Origin: Oceanobacillus profundus
GTDB taxonomy: Bacteria; Bacillota; Bacilli; Bacillales; Amphibacillaceae
Direction: 5' to 3'
Length of the DNA stretch: 64,000 nucleotides
Assembly (NCBI RefSeq): GCF_003515705.1
Contig: NZ_QWEH01000011.1
Span: 62,001 to 126,000 of the forward strand
Notes under the pieces: model-generated
Told to the model about the DNA's origin: nothing
Database searches by the model: none
The model's input: the letters and a program-made list of their open reading frames with translations, nothing else
Translations under genes and position numbers: made by a program
Shown here: piece by piece, positions 35,667 to 43,549 of the stretch
Layout: every line of letters starts with the position of its first letter
How positions within the stretch are numbered: position 1 is the first letter of the stretch

Positions 35667-35900
35667 TTAGGCAGATTTTACTTTTGATTTAACAACGGGA
35701 TATCCTAAGTCTTCAATTGCCTTTTTGATATCGTTAACGGTGATCGTTTCTGAATCAAAATCTACTTTTACTTTACTGGCATTGAATAATACTTTTAAGC
35801 TATCTTGATTAACCCCATTTAATCCTTTCACCGCATTTTCAATCTTTTGCATACAAGATGGACAAGATAATGTTTCTAATTGAATAACTGCTTTTTGCAT
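35667..35900 (-). CDS. Small heavy-metal-associated (HMA) domain protein, copy 1
   Basis: The twin of the 35020-35253 protein: 77 residues with LSCPSCMQKIENAVKGLNGV and the same C-terminus. Their DNA is also alike, so a recent tandem duplication around the RIC-like gene is likely. AAAGGAG precedes ATG 35900. It is first in its operon, 93 bp downstream of an FNR-type box. As with copy 2, a role as metallochaperone or detached regulatory domain for the adjacent ATPase is inferred. Confidence 0.87.
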   Translation of the reverse strand: MQKAVIQLETLSCPSCMQKIENAVKGLNGVNQDSLKVLFNASKVKVDFDSETITVNDIKKAIEDLGYPVVKSKVKSA

Positions 35901-35992
35901 GAATTATTTCTCCTTTCATCTTATCTTTGACTTTTTTGTTTTCCCTCTTCTTCTTTACAATTTAAGTATAGCTGCGGTTCAACGAAATGAAA

Positions 35993-36006
35993 TTGACGCA
36001 AATCAA
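35993..36006 (-). promoter_or_regulatory. FNR-type box in front of the HMA/RIC-like operon
   Basis: TTGACGCAAATCAA differs from the Fnr consensus TTGAT-N4-ATCAA at one position. It lies 93 bp upstream of the first HMA gene and about 1 kb upstream of a Crp/Fnr gene with an Fnr-type recognition helix. Confidence 0.65.
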
Positions 36007-36023
36007 GTTTTAAGAAAAAAGTA

Positions 36024-36060
36024 GGGGAGTATTTTGTTCTTCCTACCTGAATACTTCCCC
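36024..36060 (-). terminator. Terminator after the P1B ATPase gene
   Basis: On the minus strand GGGGAAGTATT (complement of 36050-36060) pairs with AATACTCCCC (complement of 36024-36033), followed by TACTTTTTT. Confidence 0.75.
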
Positions 36061-36093
36061 TTTATCATTCGTCAAGACCGCTTTCTATTAAAT

Positions 36094-37947
36094 TTATCCT
36101 CTCAAACGGTATCGAAGCAATCTCATACCATTCAAGATGACTACTAAGATACTTGCTTCGTGAACCAACATCCCGATTGACATATTCATCCATTCACTAA
36201 ATAGTAGGCTAGCAAGTAAGACTAATACCACACCAACTGCTATGGTGATGTTCTGTTTCATGTTTCTTGAAGTTAATTTTGTTAAGCCTAATGCGTGTGG
36301 TAAACGACTAAAGTCAGAATTCATTAAAACGACATCCGATGTTTCAATTGCAACATCTGTTCCACTTCCCATTGCGATTCCGATATCTGCTAAGGCTAAT
36401 GAAGGACTATCATTCACTCCGTCACCGACAAAGGCAATGAGTTGGCCTTTTGCTTGCATTTTTTCAATATATGCGGATTTTCCTTCTGGAAGCATATGAC
36501 CGTGTGCTTCTGTTAATCCAAGTTCTCGAGCAACTAAATCTACGGTTCCTTGGTTGTCCCCTGAAAGAACGACTAGGTTTTTGACTCCAAGTTTTTTTAG
36601 GTTTTGAAGATCTTTTTTAACACCTGGACGGATTTGATCCCGAATACCCATCAGAACTTTTAATTCTCCGTCAACCGCAGTTAACACAAGAGAATTCCCA
36701 TTTTTCTCAAAGCGTTCGACGTCTTTTTTAGCTTTTTCGCTTAATTTCACATTTTCTTTTTCCATTAAAGCTACGTTACCAACGGCTATACGATGAACAC
36801 CTATTTTTGCTACAATTCCGCCACCTTTAACGACTTCGGTTTCTTCAACAGTATAGAAAGTTGTCTCGCCAATATCCTGTAAGACAGCTTTTGCTAGTGG
36901 GTGGTCCGATTCGCGCTCCACACTTGCTAAGTATCCTAGAATTTCTTCAGTGTTGTTGCCGTAAAATTCTTTTTCGGCAACTTCAGGGTTTCCTACTGTC
37001 AATGTTCCCGTTTTATCAAAAACGATAGTATCTACTCTGCTAAAGTCATTGATAACTTCACTACCTTTTAGGAGGACACCATTACGTGCACCGTTTCCGA
37101 TACCGGCAACGTTGGATACAGGAACCCCGATAACTAATGCACCTGGACATCCTAAAACAAGAATCGTGATAGCTAGTTCAATATCTTTTGAGAATAGCCA
37201 AACAATAAAACCAAGGACTAAAACAGCTGGTGTATAATATTTAGAGAATCGATCAATAAACCGCTCTGCTTCTGATTTGGAATCCTGTGCTTCTTCCACT
37301 AATTCGATAATTCTACCAAATGTTGTATCTTCCCCTACACGGTCAGATCGAATTTGAATCGTTCCATTTTCTAAGATTGTTCCCGCAAATACTTCAGAAT
37401 CGACCCTTTTGCTTACTGGAACAGACTCTCCGGTAATACTTGCTTCATTGATGTGACCTTCACCTGTTAACACGGTTCCATCTACGGGGACTTTTGCACC
37501 CGTTTTGACTAATAAAATGTCACCTTCATCTACATCATCGACATCAACTTCTTCAAATTCTCCATTTTCCATTTGCTTTAAAGCACTTTCTGGTGCCAGC
37601 TCTGTTAATTCTTTAATGGCAGAACGTGTTTTGTTCAAGGTACGTTGCTCCAAGTAAGAACCAAATAAGAATAAGAAAGTAACGATGGCTGATTCCTCAT
37701 AATTTTGAATCAATACTGCCCCAATTACTGCAATGGTAACTAAAACATCAATACTGACAACTTTTACTTTTAATGCCTGAAAGGCTTGAATCGCAATTGG
37801 TGCTACACCAAGAATAGATGCAATGATGAGCGACCAATTGAAAATGGCCATGTTGTCTAAGGAAAATCGTCCGAAGAATGCAAGTGCAATCAAAATTGCA
37901 CTGATCAGTGTAATGGAATTCTTTTTACTTAATATATATCTTTGCAT
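36094..37947 (-). CDS. P1B-type heavy-metal-translocating ATPase with CPG motif and no HMA domain
   Basis: Membrane pump exporting a metal ion with ATP. From the preferred ATG 37947 (GGAGGG 6 nt upstream) it has 617 residues. The actuator TGES is present, the phosphorylation site is DKTGTLT (Asp311), the P/N domains carry SDHPLA and GDGVNDSPSLALADIG, and a C-terminal GMLVHEASILVVILNGMRLL follows. The metal-site helix reads LGCPGALVIG (Cys267-Pro-Gly) where most members have CPC, CPH or SPC. The N-terminus begins directly with membrane helices. Two separate HMA proteins are encoded downstream and an exact FNR-type box lies 78 bp upstream. Metal specificity cannot be assigned from the CPG motif. 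Confidence 0.9.
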   Translation of the reverse strand: MQRYILSKKNSITLISAILIALAFFGRFSLDNMAIFNWSLIIASILGVAPIAIQAFQALKVKVVSIDVLVTIAVIGAVLIQNYEESAIVTFLFLFGSYLEQRTLNKTRSAIKELTELAPESALKQMENGEFEEVDVDDVDEGDILLVKTGAKVPVDGTVLTGEGHINEASITGESVPVSKRVDSEVFAGTILENGTIQIRSDRVGEDTTFGRIIELVEEAQDSKSEAERFIDRFSKYYTPAVLVLGFIVWLFSKDIELAITILVLGCPGALVIGVPVSNVAGIGNGARNGVLLKGSEVINDFSRVDTIVFDKTGTLTVGNPEVAEKEFYGNNTEEILGYLASVERESDHPLAKAVLQDIGETTFYTVEETEVVKGGGIVAKIGVHRIAVGNVALMEKENVKLSEKAKKDVERFEKNGNSLVLTAVDGELKVLMGIRDQIRPGVKKDLQNLKKLGVKNLVVLSGDNQGTVDLVARELGLTEAHGHMLPEGKSAYIEKMQAKGQLIAFVGDGVNDSPSLALADIGIAMGSGTDVAIETSDVVLMNSDFSRLPHALGLTKLTSRNMKQNITIAVGVVLVLLASLLFSEWMNMSIGMLVHEASILVVILNGMRLLRYRLRG

Positions 37948-38024
37948 GTTGATTCCCTCCAATTTCATTTTCATTTGTATTCCTTGTTGATGACTCTAGT
38001 ATAGGATGTTTCTATGAAATAAAA

Positions 38025-38038
38025 ATTGATTAGGATCA
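38025..38038 (-). promoter_or_regulatory. FNR-type box upstream of the P1B ATPase
   Basis: TTGATTAGGATCAA is an exact TTGAT-N4-ATCAA palindrome, 78 bp before the ATPase start. Confidence 0.78.
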
Positions 38039-38210
38039 AGTTCTATTGTAAAAGTGAAAAATTATAAAAGAACAGCAAAACAAATCCAACTGTTTTACTG
38101 AATAACTGAATAACTCTTATATATTATCGAACATACAATCAAAAAAAATCATTATATTGTACATTCTTTATTCAGCAGGCTTTAGAAAAGCATTATAAAC
38201 TGCAAATCGA

Positions 38211-40087
38211 GTAGGAGGGGGTGACTAACCCCCGACCTCTCACACCACCGTACGTACGGTTCCGTATACGGCGGTTTCATTTAGGTCCAACGCATGGTCT
38301 GATATCGCTTGGATAGACTCTTCAACCCTTGCTCTAACCAATATTGGTTGCCAAGGGCTCTAGACAAGATGGGGCTCTTGGCTATACGCCAATATGCCTT
38401 CCTTGAATTTGCCCATTCCCACGCTTTTCCTTTCTTAATTCCAAGTTTCATGAGATTCTTGTATTTTGTTTTGACTTTCTTCCATTCCTTCCAGCGTATC
38501 ATTCGAAGTCTTCTTCTTATCCAGCCATCTAGAGCTTCAAATATGGTAGGTGTTTCTGCTAGCTGATAATAACCAAGCCAGCCTACTAAATATCGATTTA
38601 GCTTTTCGATTCTATCCCTCATATTCATAGATCTCTTTCTGGAGGTTAGTTCTCTGACACGGTGTTTAAACCGTTTGATACTCTCTTTAGAGACCCGAAT
38701 CTTTGGGTTCACCTTATGGAAAGTGAAAGAAAATCCAAGGAATTTACGTTTCCATGGGCGGTCTACTGCACTTTTCTGTTCATTTACTTTTAACTTTAGT
38801 TTTCCTTCGATAAATTCAGTAATACTTTTCATCACTCGTAAACCAGCTCTCCTGGAACGGACATAGATATTACAGTCATCCGCATAACGGACGAAGCGAA
38901 GTCCTCTTTTCTCTAATTCCTTGTCTAGTTCATCTAAAACAATATTAGAAAGTAGTGGACTTAATGGTCCACCTTGAGGTGCTCCTTCCATGTTCGGCTG
39001 TACAATCCCACCGTCCATAATACCAGCTTGGAGATATCTGCGAATCAGTTTAAGCACTCTCGCGTCTTTGACTCGTTGGCTCAACGTTCGCATTAATCTG
39101 TCGTGATGTACTTTATCAAAGAATTTCTCTAAATCCATATCGATAACCCACCGATAGCCATCTTTGATATAGCTTCTTGCTTCTCTTACTGCGTCGTGGC
39201 CTCGTCTATTTGGACGAAAACCATAACTGTGCTCTGAGAAGGTTGGGTCATAAATGGTTGTAAGAACCTGTGCGATTGCTTGTTGGATGAATCGGTCTAA
39301 CACGGTAGGAATTCCTAGCTTCCTCATTCCGCCGTTTGGTTTCGGGATTTCGACACGACGAACGGGTTGAGGATAGTAGGTACCTTCTTCGAGTTGTCCT
39401 CGAATGGAAGTCCAGTGTTCCATGATATGCGCTCGTAGGTTTTGTACAGGCATCTCATCCACACCATGACTTCCTTTATTTCGCTCAACACGTTTAAGTG
39501 CGAGTATTAGGTTTTCCCGTGATAGAATTCTTTCCAACATGATATCTTACTCCTACGTGAATTGTTCCTTCTTCTTGTGTGGCAATAACTTTCAGCCCTT
39601 CTAATGTCCCCCGCGGGATTCACCGTTTCCTCCACTAGGAAGGTTTACATGTTTCTGCTTCATCAAGTTTTGCGTACGCAAAGCGACAATTCTTCTTAAA
39701 TGATTCAGCCCTTCCTAGATATCCTAGAAATATCTAGTACTACGGCTTCGGCTGACTTCTGATAGTTCAGCGAACACTTACATGTTCGGTTACGGCGTGT
39801 GCACCGCATTTCTATCAGACCTCCCAGGGTAAGCACACATTCTTCCTCTCCATGTCCCCACTTCATTTACTTTGTATACCCTTTGGCAGTAAGGGTTTTA
39901 GTTTGTAATGCAACCTCACCCAAGTATACCTAGCCTGATGAAGTTCGTGTTCCTAAGGGCGGAGATTTGCCGCCGACTTCCTTCAGATTCTGGGTCGCCC
40001 CAGACACCCTTGTCTTAAGCTAACCACTACTACTGCCTTCGTGGCTCGGGACTTCAACCCTAAAGAATGTGTGCATGCCTGGCACAC
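38211..40087 (-). mobile_element. Group II intron, bacterial class C-like
   Basis: On the minus strand the element begins with GTGTGCCAGGCATG (40087), fitting the GUGYG start, carries long structured 5' domains with no ORF (about 39541-40087), then the maturase gene, then a domain V-like hairpin (GCCGTATACGGAACC with CGTACGTACGGT, 38240-38275) and a domain VI-like hairpin GGGGGTTAGTCACCCCC, ending near CCTAC at 38211. Directly upstream is a perfect terminator hairpin with T tract, the classical insertion site of group IIC introns. Boundaries are estimated to within a few bases. Confidence 0.8.
38281..39540 (-). CDS. ltrA: Group II intron reverse transcriptase/maturase (LtrA-like)
   Basis: A 419-residue multifunctional protein. 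RT blocks are visible as VRRVEIPKPNGGMRKLGIPT, HSYGFRPNRRGHDAVREA, DLEKFFDKVHHDRLM, GAPQGGPLSPLLSNIVLDEL and the catalytic FVRYADDCNIYV (Tyr219-Asp222). Domain X follows (LNRYLVGWLGYYQLA), ending with a basic tail. There is no C-terminal HNH endonuclease, as in class C introns. It lies inside the intron RNA and on the same strand, appears full length and may be active. Confidence 0.92.
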   Translation of the reverse strand: MLERILSRENLILALKRVERNKGSHGVDEMPVQNLRAHIMEHWTSIRGQLEEGTYYPQPVRRVEIPKPNGGMRKLGIPTVLDRFIQQAIAQVLTTIYDPTFSEHSYGFRPNRRGHDAVREARSYIKDGYRWVIDMDLEKFFDKVHHDRLMRTLSQRVKDARVLKLIRRYLQAGIMDGGIVQPNMEGAPQGGPLSPLLSNIVLDELDKELEKRGLRFVRYADDCNIYVRSRRAGLRVMKSITEFIEGKLKLKVNEQKSAVDRPWKRKFLGFSFTFHKVNPKIRVSKESIKRFKHRVRELTSRKRSMNMRDRIEKLNRYLVGWLGYYQLAETPTIFEALDGWIRRRLRMIRWKEWKKVKTKYKNLMKLGIKKGKAWEWANSRKAYWRIAKSPILSRALGNQYWLEQGLKSLSKRYQTMRWT

Positions 40088-40090
40088 ACT

Positions 40091-40122
40091 AAAACGCTCA
40101 GAAAATATTCTGAGCGTTTTTA
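40091..40122. terminator. Bidirectional terminator used as the intron insertion site
   Basis: AAAACGCTCAGAA (40091-40103) pairs with TTCTGAGCGTTTT (40108-40120), with T tracts on both strands. The intron starts 4 bp away on the minus strand. Confidence 0.8.
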
Positions 40123-40185
40123 TCTTAATATTTAATTTTTCTTCTTCAACTAAACTGCCACTTACCTCAATGTCGCTTCTTTCGC

Positions 40186-40221
40186 TAATGCACCCATTAG
40201 TTTAAGTACATTTGTTCACAA
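40186..40221 (+). repeat. Dispersed intergenic repeat, copy B
   Basis: A 36-nt copy sharing 30/36 positions with 33913-33948 and 28/36 with 40578-40613. Core TTAGTTTAAGTACATTTGTT then CACAA. It lies upstream of the small SNNGM-repeat gene. Confidence 0.5.
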
Positions 40222-40316
40222 GTTTAAAGTTTTTAGAACCTGCCTGTTATTTTTTGAGTATAAGTTTAAATGCCGTTACAAATAATACCCCTATAACAAA
40301 TGAGGGGGTTAATAAA

Positions 40317-40520
40317 ATGGAAGAAGCACCTACAAGTAATAATGGAATGAACACAAGCAATAATGGAATGAGTACATCTAATAAGATAAACCTTTCAGGT
40401 CTTGGTGTTGGAGCAATTGTACTAACCACTGTTTATACGGCGGTTTTGGCTTCACAGTTAATGGCTACCAAGCATAAAGTCGATTACCTTTATTACAAAG
40501 AATTAACACAAAATAAATAG
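40317..40520 (+). CDS. Small single-pass membrane protein with SNNGM repeats
   Basis: The longer frame opens at 40212, but GAGGGGG is 8 nt before ATG 40317, giving 67 residues. Residues 1-25 contain three near-repeats (TSNNGMN, TSNNGMS, TSNK). A hydrophobic helix follows (LGVGAIVLTTVYTAVLASQL), then a charged tail ending YYKELTQNK. A clean terminator follows, so it is probably expressed. I do not recognise the family. Dispersed repeat copies flank the gene on both sides. Confidence 0.6.
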   Translation: MEEAPTSNNGMNTSNNGMSTSNKINLSGLGVGAIVLTTVYTAVLASQLMATKHKVDYLYYKELTQNK

Positions 40521-40528
40521 CTAATTAT

Positions 40529-40556
40529 AGACGGTGCGTTTTCACCGTCTTTTATT
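40529..40556 (+). terminator. Terminator of the small SNNGM gene
   Basis: AGACGGTG (40529-40536) pairs with CACCGTCT (40543-40550), followed by TTTTATTT. Confidence 0.85.
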
Positions 40557-40577
40557 TATATAAAACAGAATTTGAAC

Positions 40578-40613
40578 TAACCTGCCCGTTAGTTTAAGTG
40601 TATTTATTCACAA
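40578..40613 (+). repeat. Dispersed intergenic repeat, copy C
   Basis: A 36-nt copy with the block TTAGTTTAAGTGTATTTATT then CACAA, 28/36 identical to 40186-40221 and in the same orientation. Confidence 0.5.
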
Positions 40614-40654
40614 TAACTTTCCAAAATAATCAAACAACTAATGTTATTATAACA

Positions 40655-40684
40655 AAAAACTCGTCTAAAATAAGACGAGTTTTA
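40655..40684. terminator. Bidirectional hairpin terminator
   Basis: AAAACTCGTCT pairs with AGACGAGTTTT (arms within 40655-40684) with A and T tracts outside. A second inverted repeat, TTTGAGGTGTA with TACACCTCAAA (40716-40747), follows and may terminate purU on the minus strand. Confidence 0.6.
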
Positions 40685-40776
40685 TCAGTCAATTCATTAG
40701 TCAACTTTAATTCATTTGAGGTGTATTTTTTGAATTTACACCTCAAAATGGAACCCTATCAGAACTGGCCCTTTGA

Positions 40777-41676
40777 TTAAAATACTATTGTTTTATTTTT
40801 ATAGACAAGGATGCGGTCTTCGAGATGCCATTTTACTGCTCGAGCTAGTACACTTCGCTCAATGGATTGGCCAATTTTTTTCATATCATCTCCATTATCA
40901 CGGTGATCGACTCTGCCAATATTCTGTTCGATAATTGGCCCCTCATCCAAATCATTCGTTACATAATGTGATGTCGCACCAATCATTTTCACTCCACGCT
41001 GATAAGCACGCTCATATGGTTTCGCCCCAATAAAAGCTGGTAAAAATGAATGATGGATATTAATAATACGGTTTTCATAATGCCCTACAAAATCTGGTGT
41101 CAAAATCTGCATATAACGTGCAAGCACAATTAAATCGACTTCATATTGTTCAAGCAATTGCTTCTGTTTTTCTTCCACCTGATGACGTATTTCCTTATTC
41201 GCTGGTATATAATAAAATGGAATGCCCAGCGATTCGACCATCTCACGAGCAGTCTCATGATTACTTATCACAAGTGCAATGTTTGCCATTAGATCGCCAC
41301 TTTGCCATTCCCAAAGGAGCTCTAATAAGCAGTGCGGTTCATTCGAGACAAATATCGCCATGTTTTTAATATCACGAACATACATGATTTTCCATTCCAT
41401 ATTGAATTTCTCTGCAATTGGAAGAAACGTTGTCTCCAGTTTCCCCATTTGCCCTTTTAAATCAGGACATTCGAACTCGATCCGAATAAAAAATTCCCCA
41501 CCTTCAGGGTTCATCGTAAACTGATCAGATGCGACAATATTGGCATTGTGCTCATAAAGGAACTTTGAAACTGCCGCCACAATACCAGGTTGATCTGGAC
41601 ATTTAATTAAAAACCGAGCACGATTGTCATTTTGTTTTTGAAACGCTTGTATTTTACCTTCCGAATAACTGTTCAT
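40777..41676 (-). CDS. purU: Formyltetrahydrofolate deformylase
   Basis: Hydrolyses 10-formyl-THF to formate and THF, balancing one-carbon pools and feeding PurT. The N-terminal ACT domain is visible (RFLIKCPDQPGIVAAVSKFL). The C-terminal formyltransferase-like domain has the catalytic set NIHHSFLPAFIGAKPYERAY, HYVTNDLDEGPIIEQ and a final Asp-rich loop. ATG 41676 with AGGGG upstream gives 299 residues; ATG 41691 is less well placed. It is a single gene followed by inverted repeats. Confidence 0.94.
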   Translation of the reverse strand: MNSYSEGKIQAFQKQNDNRARFLIKCPDQPGIVAAVSKFLYEHNANIVASDQFTMNPEGGEFFIRIEFECPDLKGQMGKLETTFLPIAEKFNMEWKIMYVRDIKNMAIFVSNEPHCLLELLWEWQSGDLMANIALVISNHETAREMVESLGIPFYYIPANKEIRHQVEEKQKQLLEQYEVDLIVLARYMQILTPDFVGHYENRIINIHHSFLPAFIGAKPYERAYQRGVKMIGATSHYVTNDLDEGPIIEQNIGRVDHRDNGDDMKKIGQSIERSVLARAVKWHLEDRILVYKNKTIVF

Positions 41677-41781
41677 TCCTATTCCCCTCATTTTTCGAAT
41701 ATCATTTTACTTTAGGCAATTGATTGGAAACAGTCAAGTATTATCTATATTTTGCAATTCAACAAAGACATCCTACGCTTT

Positions 41782-42765
41782 TTAACGTAAATCTGCATCA
41801 AAGACAATTTCTGCGTCTTTTCTCGCTGCCTCCAGTACTTCAACAACTGACTTTGTATAATCAAGCAACGCATAGCATTTTTCAAAATCCTTTGCAGCAA
41901 AAATTTTCTGCATCTCAGCCACCTCATAATAAAGGCGATTTTCATTTGTTTGTGTATTGAGCTTTATTTCGCGATTTTCCTTCATAATCATAACCTCTTG
42001 ACAACCATTCGCACCGTTTACTACGTTCAAATATCCTTTTTCGCCTTGAATCATTGCAAAATTCATACTTTGTGTATCTTTCGCACCGACGCACTCTGCA
42101 ATAAAGTTCGGATAGGACAGTACCGCAACACCAGATGTATCAATTCCATTTCCATGTTTATTTGCTGTGTAGCTAACTTTTTCCGGTTTTCCAAACAGAT
42201 TCATTACAAAGTGCAGATTATATACATTGATATCTACCAAAGCACCTCCGGAAAATTTCGGACTAAAAATGTTTGGTGTTTCTCCATTTAATAATACTTC
42301 ATATCTGCTTGAGAACTGACTGTAGTTACATTGAATGAACTTAATTGCACCAAGACTAGCGATATGCTCTTTCACTAATTTATAATTTGGCATATGGATC
42401 GTGGAAATTGCTTCAAAAAGCATCCGTTGTTTTTGTTTTGCCAGTTCAATTAATTGTTCGGTTTCACGTATGGTCGATGTAAAAGGTTTTTCACAGATTA
42501 CGTGCTTACCGTGTTGTAATGCAAGATATGCCTGTTCAAAATGCAAGCTATTTGGTGATGCAATATAAACAAAATCAATAGCAGAATCACGCATCATTTC
42601 ATTTAAATCAGTATAAATAGCAGAAACATCAAATTTATCTGCCAGAGCTTGTGCTGATTCTTCTTTCCTTGAATACACAGCAACACATCTAGCTCCATCA
42701 ACTTCACGAACAGCGGATAGAAATAATTCCACGATCCTTCCCGTTCCGATTGTAGCAATGTTCAT
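41782..42765 (-). CDS. Gfo/Idh/MocA-family oxidoreductase
   Basis: NAD(P)-dependent dehydrogenase of sugars or related polyols. The Rossmann motif is NIATIGTGRIVELFLSA, followed by IDFVYIASPNSLHFEQAYLA and the family signature HGKHVICEKPF; the GALVDINVYNLHFVMNLFG helix is typical of the C-terminal domain. ATG 42765 with GGGAG 8 nt upstream replaces a GTG three codons earlier. 327 residues. It stands alone and its substrate is unknown. Confidence 0.88.
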   Translation of the reverse strand: MNIATIGTGRIVELFLSAVREVDGARCVAVYSRKEESAQALADKFDVSAIYTDLNEMMRDSAIDFVYIASPNSLHFEQAYLALQHGKHVICEKPFTSTIRETEQLIELAKQKQRMLFEAISTIHMPNYKLVKEHIASLGAIKFIQCNYSQFSSRYEVLLNGETPNIFSPKFSGGALVDINVYNLHFVMNLFGKPEKVSYTANKHGNGIDTSGVAVLSYPNFIAECVGAKDTQSMNFAMIQGEKGYLNVVNGANGCQEVMIMKENREIKLNTQTNENRLYYEVAEMQKIFAAKDFEKCYALLDYTKSVVEVLEAARKDAEIVFDADLR

Positions 42766-42898
42766 ATGTAACACTCCCTCAAAATTCTATAGTCCAACCT
42801 ATTTTAGCATGGAATGTTCGATACTTGCAGTTTCTCTCGCTAAATGAAATTTTTATCCTAAAAGAGATTGTTCAAAAAGTTCACCAGGATCACATATT

Positions 42899-42938
42899 AA
42901 AAAGACTGCTCCTAAATTTAATCAGGAACAGTCTTTTC
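42899..42938 (-). terminator. Terminator of the small membrane-protein gene
   Basis: AAAGACTGCTCCT (42901-42913) pairs with AGGAACAGTCTTT (42924-42936) with one mismatch; T residues follow on both strands. Confidence 0.75.
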
Positions 42939-42941
42939 TTT

Positions 42942-43067
42942 TTACAAATATTTATTTAAGCTAAAATACTCTTTTACCGCTTGAACCGTTTCTATACCCT
43001 GGTAGAAAAACACAGACAAAGCAGTTAGAGAAAAGAACCCTAATATGACAAATCGTATCCACATCAT
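42942..43067 (-). CDS. Very small membrane protein (41 aa)
   Basis: AAAAGGAGG is 8 nt upstream of ATG 43067, and a strong terminator follows the stop. The product begins MMWIRFVILGFFSLTALSVF, one transmembrane helix, then an amphipathic tail (YQGIETVQAVKEYFSLNKYL). An earlier ATG at 43073 is too near the ribosome binding site. The gene shape is convincing although it is short; the family is unrecognised. It lies 30 bp after the two-helix protein gene on the same strand, perhaps one operon. Confidence 0.6.
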   Translation of the reverse strand: MMWIRFVILGFFSLTALSVFFYQGIETVQAVKEYFSLNKYL

Positions 43068-43096
43068 GAACATAGCCTCCTTTTAATTAAATTGAT

Positions 43097-43414
43097 TCAT
43101 TTAATTAAAAGAGGTCTGATCACATAATTAGATTGGTAAAATACTGGAGTTAGCACCATGAGTCTTCTCATGAGCTTTATACAAAAGTAAGACAGGTATG
43201 GTAAACATACAAACAGAAATAATAAAAATTCAAACTTAACAATTGAAATCTTTTGCTTTCCATCATCTGTAGGGTGAAACCCTGTTGAAGTATTGTTACT
43301 TAAGTTCTCACCTTGCTCCATAACAAAATGATTATGCAGCTGTCCATCTATGGCAAAATAGGAATACCCAAATATCGTCGTGAGATAAATGAAAAGGACG
43401 ACGTATTTTTTCAT
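43097..43414 (-). CDS. Small membrane protein of unknown function
   Basis: The ATG at 43414 (MKKYVVLFIYLTTIFGYSYF) opens with a signal-peptide-like helix. A polar loop of about 35 residues follows (HNHFVMEQGENLSNNTS), then a second helix (FEFLLFLFVCLPYLSYFCI) and a basic tail. The frame extends to 43453 but the first 13 codons lack a ribosome binding site. 105 residues. I do not recognise the family. It lies upstream of the 41-residue membrane protein. Confidence 0.6.
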   Translation of the reverse strand: MKKYVVLFIYLTTIFGYSYFAIDGQLHNHFVMEQGENLSNNTSTGFHPTDDGKQKISIVKFEFLLFLFVCLPYLSYFCIKLMRRLMVLTPVFYQSNYVIRPLLIK

Positions 43415-43549
43415 AAATACACACCCTTTAGAATTGTTTATACAATTATACACTATTAATGTCTATGTTGAAAGTAAAAATTTGTGATGTACTATTTTAA
43501 CATACTACGAGATTACAGTAAAGCTCACGCCATGATGGATGGAGTATAT

